Shown: in pieces, positions 35,710 to 44,397 of the stretch
How positions within the stretch are numbered: the stretch's first letter is position 1
How the letters are laid out: each line of letters opens with the position of its first letter
DNA from: CAWFKW01 sp963816535
Lineage (GTDB): Bacteria; Bacteroidota; Ignavibacteria; Tepidaquicellales; OLB5
NCBI GenBank assembly: GCA_963816535.1
Contig: CAWFKW010000006.1
Span: forward strand, 186,001 to 250,000
DNA: 64,000 nt
Reading direction: 5' to 3'
Position numbers and translations under genes: made by a program
Notes under the pieces: generated by a model
What the model saw: only the letters and a program-made list of their open reading frames with translations
Database searches by the model: none
What the model was told of the DNA's origin: nothing

Positions 35710-35899
35710 AAAATATTCTCCTCTAAAATTTGACTGTTTCAAATTTATGGATTATTTCTTTTAGAACCAATAGCAATTCAATGTTTTATTTTCGCTTGTA
35801 TTGGCGCTCGTTTTCAAATTGAAAATCAATACTTATCGCCTTATTTTTGATACGTTTAGTTATGAAATAGCGCCGCTATGAAAATAAATTAAGGAAACT

Positions 35900-37480
35900 A
35901 TGAAACAGTTTAAAGAAAGAAAGAAAACATTTCTTACCGACTCAGCAATTGAAATCCCCCCTTACTTAAAAGGGGACTCACAAACCTATGAGCGCCAGTT
36001 AAACGACCCGGGCAAATATCCGTTCACAAGAGGAGTTCACGAATCGATGTACAGAAGCCGTTTCTGGACCATGCGCCAGTATGCGGGCTTCGGCGATGCC
36101 GAGGACTCCAACAAAAGATATAAATTTCTTCTCTCGCAGGGCACAACCGGTTTATCTGTTGCGTTTGACCTGCCCACGCAGATCGGTTACGACAGCGACG
36201 ACCCGATCGCCGAAGGCGAAGTCGGAAAAGTGGGAGTGGCAATTGATACTTTAAAAGATATGGAAATTTTGTTCGACGGGATTTCGCTTGATAAAGTGTC
36301 AACTTCAATGACAATTAACGCGACAGCCGCTATATTGCTATGCATGTATGCGGCGGTAGCCAAAAAACAAAATGCCGACCTGAAAAAAATTTCCGGCACT
36401 ATACAGAATGACGTTCTGAAAGAATACATTGCGCGCGGCACATACATTTATCCTCCAAAACAATCAATGCGGCTCATCACCGATATATTCGCGTGGTGCA
36501 ATGAGCATGTGCCTGAGTGGAACACAATTTCAATAAGCGGTTACCATATCCGCGAAGCCGGCTCAAACGCTGTACAGGAAGTTGCGTTTACCATGGCCGA
36601 TGCAATAGCGTATATCGAAGCCGCAATAAGCAAAGGGCTTGACGTAGATAAGTTCGCATCAAGGCTCTCGTTCTTTTTCAACGGGCAGATAAATTTTCTT
36701 GAAGAGGTCGCAAAGTTCCGCGCTGCAAGAAGAGTTTACGCTAAGATCATGAAGGAGCGTTTCAAAGCCAAAAGCGAAAAGAGCATGGCGCTGCGCTTTC
36801 ATTGCCAGACAGCGGGCTCGTCGCTTACAGCCCAGCAGGTTGAGAACAACGTTATAAGGACGACTATCGAAGCTATGGCTGCGGCTCTTGGAGGCGCTCA
36901 ATCGCTGCATACTAATTCCAAGGACGAAGCCCTGGCTTTGCCGTCGGAAGATTCCGCAAAGACAGCGCTGCGCACCCAGCAGGTAATTGCTTACGAAAGC
37001 GGTATTGCCGATACTGTTGACGCGCTCGGCGGCTCGTACATAATAGAATACCTGACGGACAAAATTGAAAAAGGGGTTTGGGGATACCTTGATAAGATTG
37101 AAAGCATGGGCGGCGCTGTGAAATGCATCGAGCTGGGTTACCAGGCCGAGGAAATTGCCAAGAGCGCATATGAGTTCGAAAAGCAGATCGAGACGGGCGA
37201 GAAAATTATTGTCGGTGTGAACCAGTTCACTGAACCTGATCATGATGAGCGCATCAAGCTTCTTAAGATAAATGATTCGATCCAGAGATCGCAGGTAGAG
37301 AAGCTGAACCGTGTTAAGAGCGAACGGAATAATGGGCTGGTGAAAACAAATCTTGCCGGGCTCCGCAGGGCGGCTTTGACGGACGAAAATATTTTACCAT
37401 ACATTCTGAAATGCGTTGAATGTTATGCTTCTATTGGCGAGATTTCCAATACGTTAAGAGAAGTTTGGGGAACTTATTGA
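35900..37480 (+). CDS. Methylmalonyl-CoA mutase, catalytic (large) subunit only
   Basis: 526 residues: the TIM-barrel catalytic domain with YPFTRGVHESMYRSRFWTMRQYAGFG, GLSVAFDLPTQIGYDSDDP, STSMTINATAA, ISGYHIREAGSNAVQE, RFHCQTAGSSLTAQQ and LGGAQSLHTNSKDEALALPSEDSA. It converts (R)-methylmalonyl-CoA to succinyl-CoA with adenosylcobalamin. The C-terminal B12-binding domain of the fused enzyme is absent, so a separate cobalamin-binding subunit of about 140 residues must be encoded elsewhere; it is not in this window. A Shine-Dalgarno (AAGGAAA) precedes the ATG. Residues about 19-26 are encoded by a short CCCCTT/AAGGGG palindrome. Confidence 0.95.
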   Translation: MKQFKERKKTFLTDSAIEIPPYLKGDSQTYERQLNDPGKYPFTRGVHESMYRSRFWTMRQYAGFGDAEDSNKRYKFLLSQGTTGLSVAFDLPTQIGYDSDDPIAEGEVGKVGVAIDTLKDMEILFDGISLDKVSTSMTINATAAILLCMYAAVAKKQNADLKKISGTIQNDVLKEYIARGTYIYPPKQSMRLITDIFAWCNEHVPEWNTISISGYHIREAGSNAVQEVAFTMADAIAYIEAAISKGLDVDKFASRLSFFFNGQINFLEEVAKFRAARRVYAKIMKERFKAKSEKSMALRFHCQTAGSSLTAQQVENNVIRTTIEAMAAALGGAQSLHTNSKDEALALPSEDSAKTALRTQQVIAYESGIADTVDALGGSYIIEYLTDKIEKGVWGYLDKIESMGGAVKCIELGYQAEEIAKSAYEFEKQIETGEKIIVGVNQFTEPDHDERIKLLKINDSIQRSQVEKLNRVKSERNNGLVKTNLAGLRRAALTDENILPYILKCVECYASIGEISNTLREVWGTY

Positions 37481-37561
37481 TTGTCGGATTCAAGATTCGA
37501 GATTATCAGATTGAGTAAGCAGATAAACACCTTTAATATTTCATAAAATGGATATCCTGAA

Positions 37562-37923
37562 ATGAAATATAAAAAGTTTGAAGAGTTGGAGGTCTGGCAA
37601 ATAGCGAGAGAACTAGTAAATGAAATATTCTGCATCGGCCGCAGAAAAGTTCAGCAGAGATTTTTTCTTTGAAGAACCAAATTGTGAGGGCTGGCATTTC
37701 GGTGATGTCAAATATAGCTGAAGGATTTGAAAGACAGACTAGCAAAGAATTCATTCAATTTCTTTATGTTGCGAAAGTGTCTTCAGGTGAGGTAAGATCT
37801 CAGCTATATTTAGCATACGATTTGGGATATTTGGATAAAACTGATTTTGAAAATTTATGTGCGAAATCCGAATTGATCTCAATATCTTTATCCGGTTTCA
37901 TAAAGTACCTGATTAAAAATTAA
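37562..37923 (+). pseudogene. Four-helix-bundle (S23/IVS-type) protein gene, frameshifted
   Basis: The start (MKYKKFEELEVWQIARELVNEIF) and the rest (LKNQIVRAGISVMSNIAEGFERQTSKEFIQFLYVAKVS to FIKYLIKN) are classic for the about 118-residue four-helix-bundle family, but they lie in different frames. A segment AAEKFSRDF in a third frame bridges them, so at least two indels are needed; one fits the T6 run at about 37658-37663, where one T fewer would restore DFSLKNQ. The whole length is 362 nt, close to the expected 357. It is either a recent pseudogene or a gene with sequencing errors in homopolymers. Confidence 0.8.
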
Positions 37924-37968
37924 GTTTTTTTATATCTTGAATCTGATAATCTTGAATCTGATAATCTT

Positions 37969-38676
37969 ATGAATCGTGTTGTTTGGGTGACTGGCGCATC
38001 GACAGGTATCGGTTTTGATATCGCGAAAGCCTTTGCCAAGACCGGGCACGTTGTAGTTGCAACCGGGCGCAGGAAATCACGGCTTGTCTCTCTTGTAAAT
38101 GAGATCAAATTCGCCGGCCACGAAGCGTATGCATTCGTTTGCGATGTTCATTCGGAGCGCAGTATAATCTCAACCAAAAATAAAATTCTCGAACGCTGCG
38201 GCACAATTGATATTCTGGTAAATAATGCAGGCGTTACTTCATTCAAATCCTTTGTTGAAACCAAGTCGCCTGAATTTGATAATATCATAAAGACAAACTT
38301 GCGCGGGAGCTTCCTGACAGCGCGGACAGTTCTTCCTGTCATGATGAAAAAGAAGCGGGGCCACATCATTAATATACTTTCTATCACTGCAAGCGCCGTG
38401 TTCACAGATAGCGCGGCTTACTCGGCTTCAAAGGCGGGACTTTCAGCTTTGTTCAACGTGCTGAGAGCAGAAGTTAGGAAGTTCAATATAAAGGTTTCCA
38501 ATATTCTGCCTGGCGCAGTTGATACGGCTATGTGGAGCCAGGCATCAAGGTTGAAATACCAGAAGCGGATGATGACAACTAAAGAGGTTGCTGATATAGT
38601 TGTCGCGGTTGCAAGCCAGCCTAAAAAGGTGGTGATAGAAGAAGTAACCATCCGCCCGATAAAAGGGGACCTGTAA
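37969..38676 (+). CDS. Short-chain dehydrogenase/reductase
   Basis: 235 residues. Classical SDR: cofactor motif TGASTGIG (8-15), NNAGV (about 84-88), catalytic Ser in ILSITASA, Tyr-x-x-x-Lys in YSASKAG (Tyr about 145), and PGAVDT. It is NAD(P)-dependent and cytosolic; the substrate cannot be inferred. Another SDR of the same kind begins 81 bp later on the same strand, so the pair probably arose by duplication and may be co-transcribed. Confidence 0.93.
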   Translation: MNRVVWVTGASTGIGFDIAKAFAKTGHVVVATGRRKSRLVSLVNEIKFAGHEAYAFVCDVHSERSIISTKNKILERCGTIDILVNNAGVTSFKSFVETKSPEFDNIIKTNLRGSFLTARTVLPVMMKKKRGHIINILSITASAVFTDSAAYSASKAGLSALFNVLRAEVRKFNIKVSNILPGAVDTAMWSQASRLKYQKRMMTTKEVADIVVAVASQPKKVVIEEVTIRPIKGDL

Positions 38677-38757
38677 GAATTGAGATATTAGATTTCGGAT
38701 TGAACAGAAAAACAAATAAATTTTTCCCCCGCTGATTTACCAATTTCAAAAAACTAT

Positions 38758-39483
38758 ATGAAGCTTGAGAATAAAGTTACAGTCATAACCGGAGCAGGAA
38801 AAGGTATTGGCAAGGCCGCGGCGGCGCTCTTTCTGAAAGAAGGCGCAAGAGTTGTTGTAGTATCCCGGACAAAAAGCGACCTTGATAAGATCAGATCTGA
38901 ATTGAAAAAATTTAAGGGGAGTTTTATAACTGTCTGCTGCGACGTTTCAAAAGCGTCATCTATTAAGAAAATCGTTTCTGAAACTGTGAAGAAATTCGGC
39001 ACGATCGATATTCTTATCAACAATGCCGGCTTCGGGATTTTTGCTAATCTTGTTGACTCTAAGCTCAGCGATTTTGACGCGATGTTCGATACAAATGTCC
39101 GCGCTGTATACATGATTACAAAAGCGTTCCTGCCCTATATGATAAAACAGAAAAGCGGAACAATTATTAACATTGCATCCATCGCCGGAAAGAACGGCGT
39201 TGCGACAGGCTCAGTATACAGTGCGTCTAAGCATGCTGTAATGGGGCTAAGCCGTTCATTATTTTTCGAGGTCAGGAAATATAATATAAGAGTTGCCGCA
39301 ATTTGCCCGGGTTCGGTCGATACCGCTTTCTTTAACCCCAAACGCGGCGGCAGCATTGGTTTTAAAAAGCAAACCGCGCTCGACGCGCCAAGCATTGCCG
39401 AAGCGTGTTTGATAGCGGCCTCGCTGCCGGAAAATGTGACGGTGCATGAAATTGAGCTTCGGCCCACTAATCCGCAGAAGTGA
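38758..39483 (+). CDS. Short-chain dehydrogenase/reductase, second of a tandem pair
   Basis: 241 residues. TGAGKGIG near residue 12, NNAGFG, catalytic Ser in NIASIAGK, YSASKHAV (Tyr-x-x-x-Lys) and CPGSVDTAFF. Domain order and the ending (EIELRPTNPQK, compare EVTIRPIKGDL) match the SDR just upstream, supporting a duplication. Sequence features place it in the classical, NADP-leaning subgroup (Arg in VVSRTKSD after beta2). The substrate is unknown. Confidence 0.93.
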   Translation: MKLENKVTVITGAGKGIGKAAAALFLKEGARVVVVSRTKSDLDKIRSELKKFKGSFITVCCDVSKASSIKKIVSETVKKFGTIDILINNAGFGIFANLVDSKLSDFDAMFDTNVRAVYMITKAFLPYMIKQKSGTIINIASIAGKNGVATGSVYSASKHAVMGLSRSLFFEVRKYNIRVAAICPGSVDTAFFNPKRGGSIGFKKQTALDAPSIAEACLIAASLPENVTVHEIELRPTNPQK

Positions 39484-39565
39484 AATAGCGAAATAGTGAA
39501 CTGGTGAACTTGAATTTTTAGATAATCTTTTTTTTTAGAGTCGATAGTTTTTGGAATAATGGATA

Positions 39566-40774
39566 ATGATAACTACTTTTAATAAAAAGATTAATATCTC
39601 TTTCTTAGCGCTTTTGTATCTCAGCGGCATTTTTCTTGCTTCGAAATCCTATTCACAAACGGATGATGTAGAACTTGTCGAGAGTATTCCAGTTGAGACA
39701 GCTCTTGATAATCCGGATATACGCAACACCCGGGAAGTTTGGCTCGAGATGATCAACTCGGCTAAATCAAGCCTGGATATTGAAGAGTTTTATGTGACGA
39801 ATAAAAAAGGCGAGCCGCTTGACGATATTTTTGGCGCAATTATTGCTGCCGCTAAAAGGGGAGTGAAAGTAAGGATACTTGTCGATTCAAAAATGTTTAA
39901 AACTTACCCCGATGATGTATCATGGCTTGAAGCGCAGAGCCCCAACATTGTAAAGCACGTTATCGATTTTGGCAGACTTGCCGGCGGCATTCAGCATTCA
40001 AAATATTTTGTAGTGGATACGACTGAAGTATTTATCGGCAGCCAGAATTTTGACTGGCGGTCGCTGAAACATATTCACGAGCTTGGAGTAAGAGTCAAGA
40101 ATACCGAAATCGCAGTTCACTACAAAAGTTTGTTTGAATGCGATTGGGATTACTCCGAACAAAATGACGGCGCTGATTGGCGCGGCGATGAAACTTTTGT
40201 CCCTGCAATTGATATTGGCGGAATCACCGTTCTGGCTTGCGAGTCGCCGCTAAAACTATGCGCGAGATGGGACCTCAGAATAATTCTTGACATTATTAAT
40301 AATGCGAAAGAAGAGGTTGACATGCAGTTCTTAACATACAAACCCCAAACAAGGGAAGGATACTGGAGCGAACTGGATGACGCTCTTAAACAAGCGGCGG
40401 GCAGGGGAGTTAAAGTAAAATTGATTGTGTCCGACTGGAGCATTGGCAAGGGGACGATAGAATCTTTGCAAATGCTCTCGGATGTTCCCAATATTGAGGT
40501 CAAGTATAGCGCGATCCCTGAATGGTCGGGCGGATATATTTCTTACGCCCGTGTTGAACATCTGAAATATGTAGTTGCCGATGAGGCTTGCTGGATAGGC
40601 TCTGCCAACGCTGAGAAAAGTTATTTTTACAATACAAGAAATGTGGGGCTTGAAATAATCAACAAACAGTTCCAGGAGAGGGTGATGGAAATATTTTATA
40701 AAGACTGGAACGGGCCGTACACTCATCAAATAATATCAGGAGAAACATACACGCCAAGAGAACACGGCGAATAA
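39566..40774 (+). CDS. Secreted phospholipase D-like protein (two HKD motifs)
   Basis: 402 residues with a signal peptide (INISFLALLYLSGIFLASKSYS, cleavage near 30). Two complete HKD sites: HSKYFVVD (His144) followed by GSQNFDWRS, and HLKYVVAD (His332) followed by GSANAEKS. The two halves form one active site in PLD superfamily enzymes, which hydrolyse or transfer phosphodiester bonds in lipids or nucleic acids. The layout, with short spacing and DWRS after the first site, resembles the PLD3/PLD4 and poxvirus K4 group, members of which act as nucleases; that comparison is from memory. It acts outside the cytoplasm. It is monocistronic between SDRs and groEL. Confidence 0.9.
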   Translation: MITTFNKKINISFLALLYLSGIFLASKSYSQTDDVELVESIPVETALDNPDIRNTREVWLEMINSAKSSLDIEEFYVTNKKGEPLDDIFGAIIAAAKRGVKVRILVDSKMFKTYPDDVSWLEAQSPNIVKHVIDFGRLAGGIQHSKYFVVDTTEVFIGSQNFDWRSLKHIHELGVRVKNTEIAVHYKSLFECDWDYSEQNDGADWRGDETFVPAIDIGGITVLACESPLKLCARWDLRIILDIINNAKEEVDMQFLTYKPQTREGYWSELDDALKQAAGRGVKVKLIVSDWSIGKGTIESLQMLSDVPNIEVKYSAIPEWSGGYISYARVEHLKYVVADEACWIGSANAEKSYFYNTRNVGLEIINKQFQERVMEIFYKDWNGPYTHQIISGETYTPREHGE

Positions 40775-40913
40775 TTACTAATGACCAAAGACTAATTACT
40801 AAAATCTATTTGAATTTTCGTTGTTGGCGATAACTCCAACAACGGCAACTTACTAAAGACTAATTACAAAAACGTCTAATCCGCAATCATCAATCCAAAA
40901 TTCGCAACAAAAA

Positions 40914-40942
40914 TAAAAAACCCCGACATTGCTGCCGGGGCT
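40914..40942 (-). terminator. Rho-independent terminator of groESL
   Basis: Stem CCCCG-x-CA with TG-x-CGGGG (40921-40940), followed on the minus strand by TTTTTTATTT. It lies 30 nt after the groEL stop. Confidence 0.85.
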
Positions 40943-40972
40943 GAATTCGTAATTCCTGATTCTCAATTGATT

Positions 40973-42613
40973 TTAATACATGTCGCCGTAACCGCCGCCC
41001 GGAGGCATCATCGGAGCCGGTTTTTCTTTTTCCGGCTTCTCGCAAATAACCGCCTCGGTGGTGATAAGCATTGAAGCAACTGACGCCGCGTTCTCTAAAG
41101 CTATTCTGGTAACTTTGGTCGGGTCAATAACGCCTGCTTTTATCAGGTTCTGGTATTCATCCGTGAGCGCGTTGAAACCGTAATCATCTTTTCCTTCTTT
41201 TACTTTATTGATAACAACCGATCCTTCTATACCTGCATTATCAACTATCTGCCTCATCGGAGATTCGATTGCTTTGCGGATAATATCTATACCGATCTTC
41301 TGGTCATGATTTTCAGGTTTCAGTCCGTCAAGCTTATGAGCCACTCTTATCAAAGCAACTCCGCCGCCCGGAACGATACCTTCTTCAACAGCCGCTCTAG
41401 TCGCATGCAGTGCATCTTCGACTCTTGCTTTCTTTTCTTTCATTTCAACTTCTGTAGCTGCGCCTATCTTCAATACTGCAACTCCGCCTGAGAGCTTAGC
41501 AAGGCGTTCCTGCAGTTTTTCTTTATCGTAGTCAGAAGTTGTTTTTTCGATCTGTCCTTTTATTTCGTTCACGCGTTTCTTGATGTCGTCTTTCTTTCCG
41601 GCGCCTTCTATGATAGTCGAGTTGTCCTTATCGATAATAACTTTCTTAGCGGTTCCAAGATATGAAAGCGTTGCGTTCTCGAGCTTGTATCCTTTTTCTT
41701 CGCTTATAACCGTTCCGCCTGTTAAGATAGCGATATCTTCGAGCATCGCTTTTCTTCTGTCGCCGAATCCCGGAGCTTTAACCGCGGCTATCTTCAATGT
41801 GCCTCTCAGTTTATTTACAACTAATGTTGCAAGCGCTTCGCCTTCAACCTCTTCTGAAATTATGAGCATCGAGCGTCCGCCCTGCGCGACTTTTTCCAAT
41901 ATAGGAAGTAGGTCTTTCATTGTCGAGATCTTCTTGTCGTAAATTAATATCATCGGGTCTTCAAGTATCGATTCCATTGTATCTGCATCGGTTACGAAGT
42001 ACGGCGAGAGGTACCCTCTGTCGAACTGCATGCCTTCTACTATATCAACTGTGGTCTCGGTTCCCTTGGCTTCTTCAACTGTGATAACGCCGTCGGTTCC
42101 GACTTTCATCATAGCGTCTGCAATAAGTTCGCCGATTATTGCATCATTATTAGCCGAAATCGAACCAACCTGCGCGATTTCTTTCTTGCTGGTCTTATCG
42201 ACGCTCTTGCTTAGCTCTCTCAAACCCTCGACTATGCTAGAAACGGCAAGGTCTATTCCTCTTTTGAGGTCCATCGGGTTTGCTCCGGCTGTAACGTTCT
42301 TTAATCCTTCACCGTAAATAGCCTGTGCAAGAACAGTTGCTGTTGTTGTTCCGTCGCCCGCTACGTCGGAAGTTTTTGAAGCGACTTCCCTAACCATCTG
42401 TGCGCCCATATTTTCAATCGGGTCCTCAAGCTCAACTTCTTTAGCTACAGTAACGCCGTCTTTGGTTACGGTAGGCGTGCCGAACTTTTTATCTATTACT
42501 ACGTTTCTGCCTTTGGGTCCAAGTGTGACCTTCACGGCGTTTGCAAGTTTATCGACACCGCGCTTTAAAGCGCTTCTTGCTTCTGTGTCGAATTGAATTA
42601 TTTTTGATGCCAT
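40973..42613 (-). CDS. groL: Chaperonin GroEL (60 kDa)
   Basis: 546 residues, full length, with VTLGPKGRNVVIDKKFGTPTVTKDGVTVAKEVELED, the ATP-binding GDGTTTATVLAQ, the VEEGIVPGGGVALI motif and a Gly/Met-rich tail (PMMPPGGGYGDMY). It forms the double-ring folding machine with GroES in the cytosol. It follows groES by 107 bp on the same strand and shares its CIRCE-like operator and a terminator. Confidence 0.98.
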   Translation of the reverse strand: MASKIIQFDTEARSALKRGVDKLANAVKVTLGPKGRNVVIDKKFGTPTVTKDGVTVAKEVELEDPIENMGAQMVREVASKTSDVAGDGTTTATVLAQAIYGEGLKNVTAGANPMDLKRGIDLAVSSIVEGLRELSKSVDKTSKKEIAQVGSISANNDAIIGELIADAMMKVGTDGVITVEEAKGTETTVDIVEGMQFDRGYLSPYFVTDADTMESILEDPMILIYDKKISTMKDLLPILEKVAQGGRSMLIISEEVEGEALATLVVNKLRGTLKIAAVKAPGFGDRRKAMLEDIAILTGGTVISEEKGYKLENATLSYLGTAKKVIIDKDNSTIIEGAGKKDDIKKRVNEIKGQIEKTTSDYDKEKLQERLAKLSGGVAVLKIGAATEVEMKEKKARVEDALHATRAAVEEGIVPGGGVALIRVAHKLDGLKPENHDQKIGIDIIRKAIESPMRQIVDNAGIEGSVVINKVKEGKDDYGFNALTDEYQNLIKAGVIDPTKVTRIALENAASVASMLITTEAVICEKPEKEKPAPMMPPGGGYGDMY

Positions 42614-42643
42614 ATTATTTTATTTTCTCCCGGTTTTACCCGT

Positions 42644-42659
42644 CCCCGCGAATGCGGAG
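42644..42659. repeat. Palindromic repeat, CCCCGC-GCGG family, between groES and groEL
   Basis: CCCCGC-gaat-GCGGAG; a slightly degenerate member of the family seen at 20206. Located in the intercistronic gap of the chaperonin operon. Confidence 0.55.
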
Positions 42660-42720
42660 ATCTGTTTTATTTTAAAAATCTTATTATAAAAAACTGTGAG
42701 TCTAGTTTGCGCTCTAAAGT

Positions 42721-43008
42721 TTAAGCTATAACTGCGTAAACGTCGCTCTCGCGCATTATTAAAAGCTCTTCATCATTCACTTTAACTTCGGTGCCGCTGT
42801 ATTTGCCGTAGAGAACTTTGTCTCCGACCTTAAGCTCCATTGATATCTTTTTTCCATCGTCAGCAATTCTGCCGTTACCGACAGCTATTATCTCGCCTTC
42901 CATAGGTTTTTCCTGGGCTGTATCAGGAAGAATTATTCCGCCTTTGGTTTTTTCCTCGGGCGCTTTTGGCTTTACTATTACCCTGTCGCCAAGTGGTTTT
43001 AAGTTCAT
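42721..43008 (-). CDS. groS: Co-chaperonin GroES (10 kDa)
   Basis: 95 residues, full length: NLKPLGDRVIVKP, the mobile loop TKGGIILPDTAQEKPMEGEIIAVG, VGDKVLYGKYSGTEVKVNDEELLIMRESDVYAVI. It caps GroEL during folding. Start supported by AAGGAGA just upstream. First gene of the groES-groEL operon, 57 bp below a CIRCE-like element. Confidence 0.98.
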   Translation of the reverse strand: MNLKPLGDRVIVKPKAPEEKTKGGIILPDTAQEKPMEGEIIAVGNGRIADDGKKISMELKVGDKVLYGKYSGTEVKVNDEELLIMRESDVYAVIA

Positions 43009-43064
43009 AAATTACTCTCCTTTTAGTTTAAATTATTGTTTTATCGAACTTTGAATTTGTTAGA

Positions 43065-43091
43065 TTAGCAGTTTACCTGCTAGACTGCTAA
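43065..43091. promoter_or_regulatory. CIRCE-like operator (HrcA) of groESL
   Basis: TTAGCAGTT-N9-GACTGCTAA, with exact 9-bp arms and the canonical 9-nt spacer. The consensus is TTAGCACTC-N9-GAGTGCTAA; arms differ at two positions each but compensate, so the palindrome is perfect. Its place just upstream of groES fits heat-shock repression by HrcA. Confidence 0.82.
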
Positions 43092-43427
43092 TATAGCTCA
43101 ACTAAATTTTGAAGTCAATGTAATGTACGGGTATATGCTCTATATCAGTACTTAGCTTAAATGAATACAATTTTTGGATTTACATGATTATATTATAGCT
43201 GAACCCGGAGGTAATATGTTATTCCTTAGATGTTGTTATTATTTCTCATCACATCTCCGCAATTTCAAGAATTTATTCTCGCCAAAATTATATTATCAAT
43301 TATCAATTGGTCGCGCAAACAGATCCCCGCTTGCGCGGGGCCAAGTTTCGATTCGATCGGAATCGAATCTCGACAATTATCAATTGGCATTTGATAATCA
43401 TCGCAGCATTTTCATGTCGGAGGCCTC
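43092..43427. other. Intergenic region between groES operator and T9SS gene cluster
   Basis: 336 bp without a gene, divergent promoters expected. Contains the direct-repeat-flanked palindromic element at 43298-43387 and the Shine-Dalgarno GGAGG before the gene at 43428. Confidence 0.55.
43298..43387. repeat. Palindromic element flanked by 13-bp direct repeats
   Basis: AATTATCAATTGG at 43298-43310 and again at 43375-43387 enclose 64 bp with two hairpins: CCCCGC-ttgc-GCGGGG (43325-43340) and GATTCGAT/ATCGAATC (43350-43369). Confidence 0.7.
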
Positions 43428-44387
43428 ATGAAAAAAGTGCTTTGGATTATTGTTATTCTTTTTTCATTGAGCGCTTTTAGTAGCCTTAAAGCCTATGATA
43501 CTACGCTTGCCAAATATATACCTTTGCAGATCGGGAACATGTGGGTGTATTATGGGGTGGACGGGCAGCAGGCCCCGCCATATCAAAGTTATTGGTTTGC
43601 CAAATACAGAATAACAGGAACATTAGATACTCTTGGGAAAAGATATTATCTTATTCACGATTCAATTGTAATAATTAGCGGGGGTGTGTCTTGTTCAGTT
43701 TTGCCGCGTTTAATTCGAATTGATTCCACAACAATGAACATTAAGGATTTTGTTATAGGCTGCAGCCCAGGCGAACAATTAGTTGATAGTTTAAGATCTA
43801 AAAAAAACGATACTGCTTTAGTTTGCATTTACGCTTACAATAAAGATGTATGTACTGATACTTCAAATATTAATTTATTTGGCAATATTTTTCCAATAAA
43901 ATATTTCTCACATTCTCAATTTGAAGGCGGCGATTCGAGAAAATATGCCAAATCAATTGGCATTATTTATGAATCTTATTCTTGTCATGGTTGCAGTTGT
44001 TATGAGAATCTGGTTGGATGCAGAATAAACAACATTTCGTACGGGGATACAAGTATGCTTGTTGGTCTTCAAAACATTTCTTCAGAAGCCCCAAAATCTT
44101 TCTCTCTTTCACAGAATTATCCCAACCCGTTTAATCCGGACACGAAAATAAAATTTGCTGTGGCGTCTGTAGGTCAAAGGCATGCCTTTGACGTACAATT
44201 GAAAATTTACGATGCGATTGGAAGAGAAGTTGCAACATTAATAAATCAGCCTCTTCAGCCGGGGACGTATGAAGCAGAGTGGGATGCTTCGAACTTTCCG
44301 AGCGGAGTGTATTTTTATAAGTTAACAGTTAGCAGTGAACAGTTAACAAAATATTCGGAAACAAAAAAACTGGTTTTAATAAAATGA
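43428..44387 (+). CDS. Secreted T9SS-tailed protein, tandem paralogue 1
   Basis: 319 residues. Start supported by GGAGG. Signal peptide MKKVLWIIVILFSLSAFSSLKA. Residues 25-225 share with the next two genes the pattern Y-P-L-x-x-G-N-x-W-x-Y-Y near the start and GC-x-I-N-x-x-x-Y/M-GDTS near the end, with paired Cys in between; I do not know this family. Residues about 230-319 are a T9SS type A sorting domain. Within it, between IKFAV and LKIYDAIG, an intergenic palindromic repeat (44168-44194) is inserted in frame. Stop at 44387 is 11 bp before the next start. Confidence 0.82.
   Translation: MKKVLWIIVILFSLSAFSSLKAYDTTLAKYIPLQIGNMWVYYGVDGQQAPPYQSYWFAKYRITGTLDTLGKRYYLIHDSIVIISGGVSCSVLPRLIRIDSTTMNIKDFVIGCSPGEQLVDSLRSKKNDTALVCIYAYNKDVCTDTSNINLFGNIFPIKYFSHSQFEGGDSRKYAKSIGIIYESYSCHGCSCYENLVGCRINNISYGDTSMLVGLQNISSEAPKSFSLSQNYPNPFNPDTKIKFAVASVGQRHAFDVQLKIYDAIGREVATLINQPLQPGTYEAEWDASNFPSGVYFYKLTVSSEQLTKYSETKKLVLIK
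44168..44194 (+). repeat. GGTCAAAGGCATG palindrome inside a coding sequence
   Basis: TGTAGGTCAAAGGCATGCCT..GAC, a perfect palindrome GTCAAAGGCATGCCTTTGAC at its core, encoding SVGQRHAFDV. The same family occurs between genes at 29904 and 31286. Confidence 0.8.
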
Positions 44388-44397
44388 GCTTTCTATC

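Noticed and set aside
36659..37243. Minus-strand frame of 194 codons opposite methylmalonyl-CoA mutase
   Set aside because: Antisense shadow of a highly conserved gene.
43174..43431. 85-codon frame before the T9SS cluster
   Set aside because: It runs through the palindromic element and direct repeats, has no known motif and overlaps the real start with its GGAGG site.
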